Positions 34,077 to 44,869 of a DNA stretch of 64,000 nucleotides are shown here, piece by piece; the stretch's first letter is position 1, and each line of letters opens with the position of its first letter. A program made the translations under genes and the position numbers. The notes under the pieces were generated by a model. That model did not search any database, was not told the DNA's origin, and saw only the letters and a program-made list of their open reading frames with translations. Origin of the DNA: Elmis aenea (lineage: Eukaryota; Arthropoda; Insecta; Coleoptera; Elmidae); contig CANTFG010000060.1 of assembly GCA_947652605.1 (NCBI GenBank), positions 34,079 to 98,078 on the forward strand. The letters are read 5' to 3'.

Positions 34077-34255
34077 TAACTAAAATAGGAACATATTCTT
34101 TGTTTTTGGTCTTTCTTTAGAAAAACATAACATAAAAACTCTTCAAAATAACAAAACTAAACTCTTCTTAATAACACAAATAAATAAAAAAGTTATACTC
34201 AAAAACAATAAAAACAAATATCAAAAAATTAGATCTAATCAGCCTTCAAAATTCA
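34077..34255. other. piggyBac sequence downstream of the transposase
   Basis: AT-rich 3' untranslated region of the piggyBac transposase; no separate feature. Confidence 0.5.
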
Positions 34256-36046
34256 CTACAAATTATCAGTGCAATTGGTACAAATTATTTTACTGTGTCT
34301 CGGGCACACATTTTTTTTACAGAAATTGCAAATTGTGAAATATTTTCGATCTTCTTTACGAGGACAATGCACACAGCGTCGTTTTTTTGGCACTTCATCT
34401 GCATTATTTTCTACGTTTTGAAGCGGTGATTGTGTAAAACGCTGTATGGTATTTTTTAGTTCTCGGGGCAGAGTGTTCATCATGGTTCGACTCTTTAGTT
34501 GGGTAGAAAATAATGAAAAAGCCAGGGACTTGATGAAGTTCTTACGAGATAAAGCTTGATCAGGGCATGTTCCATCTAATATGATATGCGAATTTATTGT
34601 AGCAATATCTAGTAAGGTAAAAAAAAGGCGCAGAGACCACCGGTTACAAGTTCGTGCTACGGTATAATTTGCTTTTAGCCGGTCTACAACATCCACTCCT
34701 CCTTTGGTTATATTATAAAATTCAATTATTTCCGGTAGTTTCTTGGGCGAGGACATATTTACAGCATCATTATTATGCATTGTGGAAAGCAATAACACGA
34801 ATTTGTTTTTTTTTGTAACGTACGACAGTAAAGTAGTGTGGTTATTGCCAAAGCCAAAAAGAGAAGAGTACATCTCTCTGTTCTTCCGTTTAAAATCGGA
34901 GGGAATCTGAGGTTTATTTTTTTTAATTGTACCAACGATGGTCAAGTTGTTCTCTCTTACCAAATCCTCGGCAAGTGGTACAGCTGTGTACCAATTATCC
35001 ATTGTCACATTCCGACCGGTTCCCGATATTGGCTGGATCATTCGTGTCATTACAGCTTTCGTAGAGTTGTCAATAACGTAAGGACCGTTCGGTTGCACCC
35101 CTGCGTAAATTTCTAAATTCAAAGTATAAAAAGTACGGGCATCTACAAGTGCTTGCACTTTTATGCCGTACTTTGCCGGCTTTTTTGGCAAATATTGCCG
35201 GAATGGGCACCGGCCTCGATGAGATTCAAGCATTTCGTCCAATGTTACGTATTCGCCAACAGTGTAACAGTCTTGACATCTTTTCACGAAGGCTTCGAAA
35301 ATGTCTCTTATAGCAGCAAGCTTGTCCAAACGACGCCGTTCCCCACGTGTATCAATATTATCAAATCTTATGTATCTTAGTAAAAACCTAAGTCTCTGAA
35401 CTGACATAACTGCTCTACAAATATCCAGGCCTGTACCATCTGCGTTGAAGATGTCTTCTATTTTTGTGTGCGAGGACTTGAAAATGCCCATAAGATAGAG
35501 GATACCTATTAGTGCTTTGATTTCAATAAGATTTGTCTCGGAAGCATCTCTATCTCTTTCATATTTATTTTGAACAGAGCAAATTTTTTTATTTGTAAAT
35601 AAAACAATCTTCTCTAAAGACTCAGTTGTAAACAACAGCTTCCAAGACTCCTCCGCAGTTCTGACATCCTTACAAATAGACTTTGCGCCGGGTAAATGAG
35701 ATACTATATTGTGTCGTCCAGTTCAAACAGTCTGTACGGGAGGCTGCTTATTCCATTTATAAATTATTTCGGTTCTCCCATTTCGGAGTTGTTTTTTTGC
35801 AAGATAAAATTTAGACCTTGAATTAATTTGTGATAATGGAATGTCTTCCTCACTACTCGACAGATCTTCATGTTCCGAAATGTACTCTTCTTCTGTCTCC
35901 GTATCATGCTCGGTATCATGTGAGTTATTTTGCGTTATTTCTTCATCACCGCCATCCTCCTCGTCGTCTTCACCCCCAACTATTTCTTCTTCATCACTAA
36001 CCTCTTCTAACCACTTCAATAGACGTAATTCTTGTCGAGAATCCAT
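34256..36046 (-). pseudogene. piggyBac transposase, one in-frame TGA
   Basis: One frame runs from ATG at 36,046 to the stop at 34,256, 596 codons, with a single TGA at 35,723-35,725. This is very close to the length of the original piggyBac enzyme. Order: an acidic N-terminus (MDSRQELRLLKWLEEVSDEE), a dimerisation region, then the catalytic core with Asp at about 270 (TLDEMLESHRG), 350 (TMDNWYTAV) and 452 (GGVDVVDRLK), and a C-terminal Cys-rich zinc domain (CVHCPRKE, CNFCKKNVCPRHSKIICTNC). It cuts at TTAA and inserts without a scar. The single stop separates the first 107 residues from the core, so the full enzyme needs readthrough. This may be one recent mutation. Confidence 0.9.
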
Positions 36047-36284
36047 TTATCAAAAACACAAACATAAACTATTTTCTAACGTAAACGGTCGCGTGGGGTC
36101 AATTGACGCCTCTTCGTGTGACCGATGTCCACTGTGCATCAACGCAAAGTGCGAACTGAGGGGTGTTGTGCGTAAACAGTGCCGCCTATCGATGTATGAA
36201 GGTAGACGAAGCGGCGTATCTTAATATTTATTAATTTAAAAAATATTGAGAATTTTTAATATCGCTGGGCGTTCATTCGCCCCA

Positions 36285-36300
36285 CGCGACCGATGGCGGG
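36285..36300 (-). repeat. piggyBac right terminal inverted repeat
   Basis: Inverted partner of the left end, followed at once by the TTAA duplication. Confidence 0.85.
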
Positions 36301-36400
36301 TTAATTTAGGCTAGAATTAAACGGCTTATTGGTCTCAAAGACCAGATTGCATGTCATAAACTCGAAAAGGGTTATTAAAAAAAAAAAAAAAAAAAAAAAA

Positions 36401-37237
36401 AGTCGTACGTTCTTATGGACGAATGACATTTTCTATTTTATCCCAGAGAAAAAAATTCTGAAGGTGGTAAGCGGATGACCTGCCTGTAAATCATACTTCC
36501 AATTACGTGTTTTCTTTCTAATTATCCCACAAAGTCAATGGGAAACACCTACACATTTCGGCCAAGTTTGATAGCTCCAGCTTAAACGGCTAGGACGTAA
36601 TCGATTTTTTGATTTTTTTGTCTTGCAACTTTGGAGGTCTCTAACTTTGAAAGGAAGCATTTTCGGATAACAAAATATTAATTTGACAAAAGATCATCAT
36701 TTTCACTCAAGAATATGCACCTACTTTTTGGCAGTGTATAATGGGGACACCCTGTATAATAAATGCCAAAAGCATGTTCACGACGAAATTAATTAATTTT
36801 TGATTTTGGTTTGTTTATGAAAAATATAGCCACACATTAAATTTCACACCAATGAAACTTATGGATATGGTGGGTCAGTGTACTACTGTTAATACTATGT
36901 TTAAAATATGATTAAAATAAACACTAGCGTAAAACAAAAAACTATCACCAATAAAAAATAAATTGTTAGTTTACTTATTCAAACATCCTGTAGAGCAATG
37001 ATAACAAAATTTTATATCAAAAACTATTAATGATATCAGAAAAAATAATTCTGATGAAAAAGAAGAAGTTTAAGGACTTTCTGCAGCCACTTAATCATGA
37101 AAATTCATGACTAAAAATTGTACGCATATAATCAATGAAGCTTACATTTCGAGAACATTAAATTCTTCACTGGATATTAAAAATATCAAAATATTTGATG
37201 ATCATGATTGATACAACAAAAACCTGTTAAAACTTAC
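36401..37237. other. No gene; one MITE-like end
   Basis: AT-rich, about 840 bp. At about 36,748 the sequence gacaccctgtata resembles the ACAGGGTG-type ends seen elsewhere in this window. Confidence 0.35.
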
Positions 37238-37321
37238 TTATTTTCATTTGATGCTTCCAAACAATCCTCCTCTTGCCCACCGCTTGCAGTTAAGTTTGTT
37301 GGTTCATGTCTAATATTGATA
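37238..37321 (-). CDS. Possible isolated 84-nt host exon
   Basis: A good acceptor (ttatgttccag) and donor (AAGTAAGTT) bound 84 nt with one open phase, reading INIRHEPTNLTASGGQEEDC and on to SNEN. It starts and ends in phase 2, so it could be included or skipped without shifting the frame. It does not join in phase to the exon at 47,037, and I cannot assign it to a gene. Confidence 0.3.
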
Positions 37322-37457
37322 CTGGAACATAAAAAAATTGGCCATTAATAAAATTAAATTAAGTGTTATCAAATCTCATCTATCATTTCATATTATTTCA
37401 ACAATAGCTCATTAACAGTAGAATAAACAAAACTCGTAAGTACTCTGTAAATGTGTG

Positions 37458-39061
37458 TAGTAGCACTGACTATTCTCTATGGAAAGCGACCAAACAACTA
37501 AAAAGACCAATCGTGCAGATCCCGCCAATAAGACAACCGGATGGAAAATGGGCCCGAAATAGTGAACAAAAAGCCAAAACATTCGCAGATCATCTAGAAA
37601 AAACATTCCAACCACATGAAGGAAACGAAGAAGCTTCTGACTGGGAAGAAATCCTACAAGAAAACAATGAAATCAGACCTACAACACCTAATGAAGTATT
37701 TACTGAAATTAAAGAAAATGTTAACCCGAAAAAAGCCCCTGGGTTTGACTTAATTACTGGTAAAGTGCTTAGACATCTCCCAAGGAAAGCCATAGTAAAA
37801 CTGACCACCCTAATAAATGCTGCCTTTAGGCTCAAGTATGAACCTAGGCTGTGGAAAGTTGCAGAGGTGATTATGATCCCCTAAATTAGGGAAACCTCCT
37901 CATGAAGTTTCATCTTACAGGCCGATCTCACTATTGCCTGTTATATCGAAACTGTTTGAAAAGTTGTTGCTTAAAAGAATGAAACCAATAATAGAAGAAA
38001 AAGAACTAATTCCTTCCCATCAATTTGGATTTAGAAATAAACATTCAACTATTGACCAGGTACACAGAATTACGAATGTCATAGAAAAAGCCCTAGAAGA
38101 AAAAAAAGTTTGTTCTACCATCTTTCTAGACGTAGCGCAGGCTTTCGACAAAGTGTGGCATGATGGTTTAAATTATAAACTAAGATCGCTTCTCCCAAAA
38201 CAGTACTCCCAAATTCTTCAGTCGTACATCTCTGAGAGACACTTTAGGATAAAGCAAGAAAAATCTTATTCAGAACTTAAAGAAATTAAAGCAGGAGTTC
38301 CACAAGGAAGCGTGCTAGGTCCGGTCCTATACCTACTGTATACTTGTGATATTCCAAAGCTAGAAAACAGTACCATAGCGACCTTTGCCGACGACACGGC
38401 TATTTTAGCAGTAGGAAGAAACAATACAGAATCATCCAAGAAATTACAAGCAGCTGCCAACCAGATCAACAACTGGACAAAAACATGGCGTATAAAGTTA
38501 AATGAAACAAAGTCAGTACATGTCAATTTCACCAACAAGAGAATTGAACATGTACCAATCAACTTAAACAACAAGCAAATACCATACTCCAACACAGCAA
38601 AATACTTAGGTATTACATTGGACGCTAAGCTACGCTGGAAGGCTCATGTCAGAAAAAAAAGGGAAGAAATAGGCATCAAATATAAAAAAATGTATTGGCT
38701 AATCGGGAGGAATTCCCCTCTGTCACTACATAATAAACTTTTGCTATACAAGCAAATTTTAAAACCTGTATGGACATATGGGGTACAGCTATGGGGATGC
38801 ACCAAACAGAGTAATATTCAAATCATCCAGAGATTCCAGAACAAAGCATTAAGGAACATCGTTGATGCACCCTGGTACTGCAGAAACAGTGACATACATC
38901 GGGACCTCAATATGGACACTGTAACCGACACAATTAAGAAGTTTGCCAAGGGCCACGAGGAAAGGCTCTATCACCACGTAAACGTCGAGGCGATCCAGCT
39001 CCTGGACACTACAGGACTAGTAAGAAGACTCAAAAGGTTTAAACCTTTTGAGTTAGTTTAA
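37458..39061 (+). pseudogene. LINE copy 2 ORF2, RT part, frameshifted
   Basis: The frame starts inside the EN-RT linker (STDYSLWKATKQLKRPIVQI) and has CGA where copy 1 has the TGA stop (PDGKWARNSEQK). One extra C near 37,880 shifts the frame in the N-terminal RT region (VAEVIMIP), and RT continues from about 37,925. The downstream RT is unbroken, with FLDVAQAFDKVWHDG, GVPQGSVLGPVLYLLY, TFADDTAILAVG and the terminal RRLKRFKPFELV. The endonuclease is missing. Near-identity to copy 1 shows that this LINE family was recently active in the genome. Confidence 0.85.
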
Positions 39062-39098
39062 ACAAAAGTGAAAAGCAGAGACTGTGCGGTAGTGTGCA

Positions 39099-39439
39099 AG
39101 TTAAATTCGTGAAAACGAACTTTACGTTTTTAAAAAGCTTTATTAAGAATAAACGCCTTAATAGCGTGAGTTACAAGATAGAACTAACTTAATATTTACT
39201 TAATCTACCCTTCTAGTCAACAGTTTACAAAAATACAGCCAATCACACTTCTGCATTCTGAGGGTTAAAAGTTAAATATGCATGAATACTCAATGTGGGA
39301 TCTATTTCCAATGTTTAGATCGGTTGTAATAAAAATGGTTACTTTATTGGGCGTCTGACAGCTTACTTCCTTACTTAAGTTATTTGAATATATCTAATAT
39401 CTAATATGTAAATATGATGGGACTTAGTATTATGTGACT
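39099..39439 (-). repeat. 3' LTR of the errantivirus-type element
   Basis: 341 bp, identical by eye to 46,182-46,522. In element orientation it starts AGTCACATAATAC and ends AATTTAACT. Confidence 0.93.
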
Positions 39440-39455
39440 CCTCCCTTCGTAGTTT
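39440..39455 (-). promoter_or_regulatory. Polypurine tract of the errantivirus-type element
   Basis: In element orientation GAAGGGAGG directly precedes the 3' LTR. Confidence 0.65.
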
Positions 39456-39468
39456 CAGGTTCGGAGGG

Positions 39469-41163
39469 TTAAGGCCGTGGAAGCTGAACTTGGTTGAGAA
39501 CTTGAAGTTCGTGATCGTCCGGTATTTCTTCGGTTTTCTTCCAATTTTTAATTGTCGAAAGAATACGACCTTTAAAACATACAAAAACAATTAATAATAT
39601 AATTATTGGATAGATTACAACGTGATGGTGACCACTTGATGCATTGACTCTTGGTAGTTGAGCCCATTTAATTTGGTTTTTCAAATCGTCGATGTTTTTC
39701 AGGTTAATTTCTTGAATTTCTTCGGAATTTCCATCTATAGTTGTCGAATCTTGGAGATCGATTTTTCCAAACTCGAGCAAAACAGGTTGACCAATGATTT
39801 CGGTTGGTGAGAAGTTTATTTTTTCTTGATCCACTTCTAGGGAACATTCTTTATCAGGGTGCAGCAAGAAGGTTCCTCGTAACGTTTGCACTTGTTGATT
39901 TGTGTTGCAATTTATTTTTAATTCCACGGGGTTGGGTGACAGTAACAACCAAAATTCTGTGTTTTCTAATTCTTGTACTTGCGTCTTAGATATTTTTAGT
40001 TCGTGCTGCACGCAGTTGTGTAATTTTCGCTGAAGAATTACGTTTGCCTCGCAGCTTTTGTTAATTTTATCTTCAAGTACTGTTGATTCGCAGAAGAACG
40101 TGTCATTAACTTTTTGACAATCTTCGGTTTCGTGAGCTAAGTGGTTTTCAGATAATAATAAATATCTGGCGTCTGGCAATAGCAATCGAAATGTATTGGA
40201 TTGGGACCAGACAGGTATTGGGTATAGTTTGTATAATTTAAATATTTCGTTATGATATATAGGTACATCGAGAATAAATACGAGTTTGTTATTATAAACG
40301 TAAGAATCTAGTTTGATCAATTTTGAATAATAAACAAAATTTTCAGTTCTTATTTCAAATGGCAATTTCGTCGCTTCCGTTGTTAGTCTTATTTTTTGGA
40401 GAGAGCTATTTAATTCATTTGCAGTAATTAAGCTAGGATGCAATATCTTTAACTTCGTGAAAGTGATTGCAGTTAATAAATTATCGAGAATTCTTTCAAT
40501 AGCATTAAACATAAGTTGAAATTGGTTTAGAGTATTCGCGATAAGATAGACGTGAGTTTTGTTTGCTCGCTGATTTAAAAATGTTTCGATTTTAACCATC
40601 CGTTTTTGTAATTCTACTTCGTTCTCGTATAATTCTGAAATGGTTTTATTAAAATTGCTTATCATTTTGTCTGATAAGGAATATTGTTTATTAATTTGGT
40701 CTTGGACAATATTTTGATTTTGTTCTAATTTTTTAACTATTTCTTCGAAATATTTTCCGTCTTCGTAATCTAAATTACCTGTTATGCTTTTAAAAATTGA
40801 ACCGAGTCCGTTGATTAGACCGCGTTTTCGTCTATTTGACGTTGGTAATATTTCATTAATTCTTTCGTTAATATTATTCTTTGCATTATTAATTAATCTT
40901 ATATAATTTCTAAATTCTTTGTTGCTAAATTCATCTTTTAACAAGTTTTGAATGAAAGGGTCAGTTTGCGTTTTAAGCTTATCAAAATTGTCGAGGATTA
41001 GGGACATATTAAAATAAATTATAATTTTGTGGGAATACTCTTGGATTTTGGCTGGACCTAATTGTATCGGTAAAAGTCCAGGATTATCGTGAAGATTTTT
41101 TATTTCCACTTGAGCCAGAGTCGTCGTTACCAGGGCGAACCTGTAACAATTCCCTTTTATCAA
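39469..41163 (-). CDS. env: Errantivirus-type envelope glycoprotein
   Basis: An unbroken frame of 564 codons at the 3' end of the element, overlapping the end of pol by 80 nt. A hydrophobic N-terminus (YRFALVTTTLA) may serve as signal peptide, though the true start is probably set by splicing. A furin-type site RRKR lies at residues 111-114, followed by a GLINGLGSIF segment that looks like a fusion peptide. A long heptad-rich region follows. A membrane span (VVIYPIIILLIVFVCFKG, about 515-532) and a 32-residue cytoplasmic tail end the protein. This order is that of the baculovirus F-like envelope proteins carried by insect errantiviruses. The family role in membrane fusion is known from relatives; activity here is not shown. 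Confidence 0.88.
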   Translation of the reverse strand: MIKGNCYRFALVTTTLAQVEIKNLHDNPGLLPIQLGPAKIQEYSHKIIIYFNMSLILDNFDKLKTQTDPFIQNLLKDEFSNKEFRNYIRLINNAKNNINERINEILPTSNRRKRGLINGLGSIFKSITGNLDYEDGKYFEEIVKKLEQNQNIVQDQINKQYSLSDKMISNFNKTISELYENEVELQKRMVKIETFLNQRANKTHVYLIANTLNQFQLMFNAIERILDNLLTAITFTKLKILHPSLITANELNSSLQKIRLTTEATKLPFEIRTENFVYYSKLIKLDSYVYNNKLVFILDVPIYHNEIFKLYKLYPIPVWSQSNTFRLLLPDARYLLLSENHLAHETEDCQKVNDTFFCESTVLEDKINKSCEANVILQRKLHNCVQHELKISKTQVQELENTEFWLLLSPNPVELKINCNTNQQVQTLRGTFLLHPDKECSLEVDQEKINFSPTEIIGQPVLLEFGKIDLQDSTTIDGNSEEIQEINLKNIDDLKNQIKWAQLPRVNASSGHHHVVIYPIIILLIVFVCFKGRILSTIKNWKKTEEIPDDHELQVLNQVQLPRP

Positions 41164-44100
41164 TTTTTAAGGGCCTTTTAACATTGCGTAAATGATATTT
41201 TCGACGAGCTGTATGTATGACATTCTTTTTCTTATCAATGTAATTTGGAATAATCTTTGTTCTGAATTTATTTTGAGTTTTTGTCTTTCGTCTTACTTCT
41301 CTAGGATATAACGATTGTTCTGGTTTAACATCTAAAGTTTCTTTATTTTTATTAACTTTGGAAACAATGTTCTCTTTATATTGTTGTAATTTAGAATTTA
41401 TCGTTTGGTACATTAATTTTGTTTGTTCTTTATGGTTTTGAACGTAATTCGTCATCAATAGTTTTTGACAATTGATATCGAATGGGTTATCTATTTCTAA
41501 GTGACCTGATATTACGTCAATAGGCTTTTTGCCGGTTGAAGAATGAATTGTATTATTATAAGCTAAGATAGCGTACAAGGTTTTTAATTTGAGTGTTTCC
41601 GTAGGAAATTGCTCGTTTAGTAGTCTTATATGTTCTAATAGTGTGTTGTGTAATCTTTCTATTATCCCGTTGGATTTAGGATTTTCAGGAGTAACAAAAT
41701 GTATTTGAATTTTGTGTAATTCTAATAGTTCTTTTAAGTTATTGTTTTTAAATTCAAGACCGTTATCGGTTACAATTCTCTTGGGTATGCCAAGGTATGA
41801 AAAGAATTGAAGTAGGTTTTGAATGACATCGATAGAGTTTGCACTCTGTAATTTATAGATTTGTGCATATTTCGAAAACGCATCAATAATTGTCAAGAAT
41901 GTTTCTTTGTCAATTTTGATCGTGTCTAAATGTATTACCTCAAAAGGTTTAGAGGGTGTAGGTGTTAGATTTATTCCTATGTTTATAGGGTTGCGTTCAT
42001 ATTTAGTTTTCTGACAAATATCACATGTGTTTATATAAGTTTGAATAGAATTTCGCATATTTGGCCAGTAATATAGATTTTTGATACGAGTTTCTGTTTC
42101 GTTGATACCTCTATGGTTAGTTTTACCTTCGTGGTATTTTTGGACGATTTCTGAAATATCGTCTTGTGCTACATCAGTTAGTTTAGTTTTTGTGCAGATA
42201 AATTTGTAACTAGGCCATTTAAATGTTTTCCGTATCACTGCACAGAATGAATAATAAGTTTCAGGTGGGTTAAAGAATAGGTAATAGGTCGCTTTGGGTA
42301 CAACGTAATTTTTTACTAACTGGATTACGTCATTCTCGAAATTTTCTTTACTAACTTGAGCGACTATCCTTTGTTTGTTTGGAAAAGGTTTTAAGATTTT
42401 CGGCTTGGCAGGCGAATAATTAACAACGTTAATTTCTAGTTGATTCTGACCTTTGTTAAATAAGGTGTCAGAGATAGGGATACCTACAATAGGGTTTTCT
42501 TGGTCATTTGAGTGTTGGGTTTGAGAATCGTTATCAATATTTTCAATATCGATCTTTGATTGGTCGTCTTTGTTGCCAACGAGCGATTCGGATTTAGGAT
42601 CCGGATTAGTTAAATTTTTATTAAATTCTTCCATGAATTCAAATAATTGACCTGTTTTATTTGTTTCGTTAATGTTTAACTCTATGCGTGACAAAGCGTC
42701 CGCGTTAGAATTTAGTTTTCCTTTCTTGTAGAATATATTATAATCATATTCTTCAAGTTTCAATCGCCATCTGACAAGTTTAGAGTTTGGTTCTTTAAGA
42801 GAAAACAGCCACTGTAAAGGTTTGTGGTCTGTTATGATATTGAATTTCCTTCCAAAAAGATAGGGTCTGAAATATTTTACGGCATACACAATAGCTAAAA
42901 GTTCTTTTTCTATCGTCGAATAATTTTGTTCGGTATCGTTTAGAGTGCGCGATGCGTAAGCTATCGGTAAATCGCTACCAATAGAACCTTGTGACAAAAC
43001 AGCGCCTATAGCTACGTTACTGGCGTCTGTTGTAAGATTAAATGTTTTTGAAAAATCGGGGTACTGCAAAAGCGGTTCATTCATGAGCAAGTTTTTGCAA
43101 GTACTAAAGCATGATGTAAATTCATCGTTATGAGTGATTGTAGCGTTCTTTTTTAAACATTTGGTTAATGGTTTGGTTAGTTGCGCAAAATTTTTAATGA
43201 ATTTTCTATAATATCCCAACAGTCCTAAAAAGCCTTTTAACTGTTTTTGGGTCTTTGGTATGGGATAATTTTTTATAGCGATAATTTTGTCGGTATTTGG
43301 TTTAATACCTTCGGGTGTGATAATGTGACCTAAATAGCTAACTTCCTTTCTTAGGAATTCTGATTTATCAATTTGAATTTTGAAATTTGATTCGCGAAGT
43401 CTTTCGAAAACTTTTTTAAGATTATTTATGTGTTCTTGCAATGACACACTAAAAATAATTATGTCGTCTAAATAAACTAAACAGATTTCGTTTTGAAATC
43501 CTCTTAATATACTGTCCATCACTCTCTGGAAAGTGGCCGGAGAGTTCTTTAGACCCATTGGCATACGCAAGTACTCGTAATGCCCGTTTTCGACATTAAA
43601 TGCAGTTTTAGGTATATCTCCGGGGTCCATTTCAATTTGGTGAAAACCCGAAGCAAGGTCAAGGGTCGAAAAATATTGACATCGCCCTAGTTTGTCTAAA
43701 ATATCGGTTATATTTGGCAACGGATATTTATCGTCTATGGTTTTTTCATTTAATTTGCGGTAGTCTACTACTACTCGCCATTTTTGTTTACCGCTAGCAT
43801 CTAATTTTTTTGGAACTATCCAAATGGGGGAACTCCATGGGGAGTTACTTGGTCTAATAATGTTTTGGTCCAACATTTTTTGTATTTGTTGTTGCACCTC
43901 GTTTTTATGTATGAATGGGTACCGGTAAGTTTTAGAATAGACGGGTATTTCGTCATTTGTTTTGATTTGATGTTTAACCGAATTCGTAAAAGTCAGTTGT
44001 TTATTATCGTTATGGAAAATGTCTGAGAACTCGTTAATTAAATTTAATATAATGGATTTTTCTTCGTCGTTCATATGATCTGTGCGTATTTGAGGTGGCT

Positions 44101-44869
44101 CGATATTGTCACATTCATAATTATTAAAATCGGAATTAATGGTTTCGTTAAAATTATTTTGTTGAAATTTTGAGGGAGATAACAATTCATTTTCTAATTT
44201 TTCGGCATATAAGGGTTGTGAGAAGTCTAAATTAACTTCATGTTCATTTTTATTAATAATACTTACAAATGATTCGTAATTTTTACTAATGGTTAAGCAT
44301 TCTGGTATTTCGCAACCGTGAGAACTGACATGGGGTATGATTACCTCACCGTCTTTTATATTCGTTTTAATTTTTATGATACGCTGAGTTCTTGGTTCTA
44401 AAGTGTATGAATTTATTTGCTTTTGCGGTATATGTTGGAAATGGATTTTTAACTTTGCAAAGGGAGTAACAAGCAAGTTGTTTTTAAAATCTAAATTCGC
44501 TTTTAAATATTCTATGTTGTCTAAGCCGATTAAGCCTGTAAATATATTGTGAAATTTAAATAAATGGAATTTCATGAATTCGCTTGGACGATTAAAAATT
44601 TTAGGGACTTTCATCCACCCACTGTAGCGATGTGCTGAGGTAGAAAAAGCGTTAGATACAATAAATGGATCGTATTGGATTGTTTCTGGAAAAATTTGTT
44701 CGGCGACTTCGGGGTTTATAAATGATTTTGTTGCGCCTGTGTCGATTAGAAGTTTTAAATTATTAAGTTCTGGGAAAATTAGATATGGCAATTTACTTGT
44801 ATGTTGCTCGTTGTGATTGAAGGTGATCACGTGTTCGGTGCCTTGTCTGAGGCGGGTATTTGAAAATTT
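41084..44869 (-). CDS. pol: Errantivirus-type Pol polyprotein (PR-RT-RH-IN)
   Basis: The frame is open from the slippery heptamer at 44,863-44,869 to 41,084, about 1,260 codons. The first possible start, at 44,830, is GTG, so expression by -1 frameshift from gag is more likely. Protease shows LLIDTGATKSF near the start. RT shows WRVVVDYRKLN, GFHQIEMDPGD and VYLDDIIIFS (about residue 453 counted from GTG). RNase H shows TTDASNVAIGAVLS and ITDHKPLQWLF. Integrase shows CDICQKTKYERN, HLDTIKIDKETF, IVTDNGLEFKNN (about 1,021) and a following Glu in IIERLHNTLLEH. All catalytic motifs are intact. It would copy and integrate the element. Confidence 0.94.
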   Translation of the reverse strand, partial: KFSNTRLRQGTEHVITFNHNEQHTSKLPYLIFPELNNLKLLIDTGATKSFINPEVAEQIFPETIQYDPFIVSNAFSTSAHRYSGWMKVPKIFNRPSEFMKFHLFKFHNIFTGLIGLDNIEYLKANLDFKNNLLVTPFAKLKIHFQHIPQKQINSYTLEPRTQRIIKIKTNIKDGEVIIPHVSSHGCEIPECLTISKNYESFVSIINKNEHEVNLDFSQPLYAEKLENELLSPSKFQQNNFNETINSDFNNYECDNIEPPQIRTDHMNDEEKSIILNLINEFSDIFHNDNKQLTFTNSVKHQIKTNDEIPVYSKTYRYPFIHKNEVQQQIQKMLDQNIIRPSNSPWSSPIWIVPKKLDASGKQKWRVVVDYRKLNEKTIDDKYPLPNITDILDKLGRCQYFSTLDLASGFHQIEMDPGDIPKTAFNVENGHYEYLRMPMGLKNSPATFQRVMDSILRGFQNEICLVYLDDIIIFSVSLQEHINNLKKVFERLRESNFKIQIDKSEFLRKEVSYLGHIITPEGIKPNTDKIIAIKNYPIPKTQKQLKGFLGLLGYYRKFIKNFAQLTKPLTKCLKKNATITHNDEFTSCFSTCKNLLMNEPLLQYPDFSKTFNLTTDASNVAIGAVLSQGSIGSDLPIAYASRTLNDTEQNYSTIEKELLAIVYAVKYFRPYLFGRKFNIITDHKPLQWLFSLKEPNSKLVRWRLKLEEYDYNIFYKKGKLNSNADALSRIELNINETNKTGQLFEFMEEFNKNLTNPDPKSESLVGNKDDQSKIDIENIDNDSQTQHSNDQENPIVGIPISDTLFNKGQNQLEINVVNYSPAKPKILKPFPNKQRIVAQVSKENFENDVIQLVKNYVVPKATYYLFFNPPETYYSFCAVIRKTFKWPSYKFICTKTKLTDVAQDDISEIVQKYHEGKTNHRGINETETRIKNLYYWPNMRNSIQTYINTCDICQKTKYERNPINIGINLTPTPSKPFEVIHLDTIKIDKETFLTIIDAFSKYAQIYKLQSANSIDVIQNLLQFFSYLGIPKRIVTDNGLEFKNNNLKELLELHKIQIHFVTPENPKSNGIIERLHNTLLEHIRLLNEQFPTETLKLKTLYAILAYNNTIHSSTGKKPIDVISGHLEIDNPFDINCQKLLMTNYVQNHKEQTKLMYQTINSKLQQYKENIVSKVNKNKETLDVKPEQSLYPREVRRKTKTQNKFRTKIIPNYIDKKKNVIHTARRKYHLRNVKRPLKIDKRELLQVRPGNDDSGSSGNKKSSR

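Larger units (their letters stand above)
25516..36304 (-). mobile_element. piggyBac transposon (10.8 kb with nested insertions), TTAA TSD
   Basis: The element spans 25,520-36,300 between TTAA at 25,516-25,519 and 36,301-36,304. The ends are near-perfect inverted repeats: TCCGCTATCGGTCGCG on the left and, inverted, CCCGCCATCGGTCGCG on the right. Subterminal motifs of the form CGGTCGCGTGGGG occur near 25,555, near 36,085 and inverted at the right end. The minus-strand transposase lies near the right end. Without the Gypsy and foldback insertions the element is about 2.4 kb, a normal piggyBac size. The empty target is visible in LINE copy 2. Confidence 0.93.
18600..36400 (+). mobile_element. Jockey-like LINE copy 1, interrupted by hAT and piggyBac
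   Basis: The LINE pieces are about 18,600-18,696, 21,299-25,515 and 36,305-36,400, together about 4.4 kb. They form a 5' leader, ORF1 with zinc knuckles, ORF2 (EN-RT), a 3' UTR and a terminal A-run at about 36,376-36,400. The 3' UTR interruption is proven by copy 2, where the same sequence (cattattaatttaggc) is continuous near 46,600. The leader interruption is inferred from the hAT target duplication. The leader start is approximate and no LINE target duplication was found. Confidence 0.85.
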
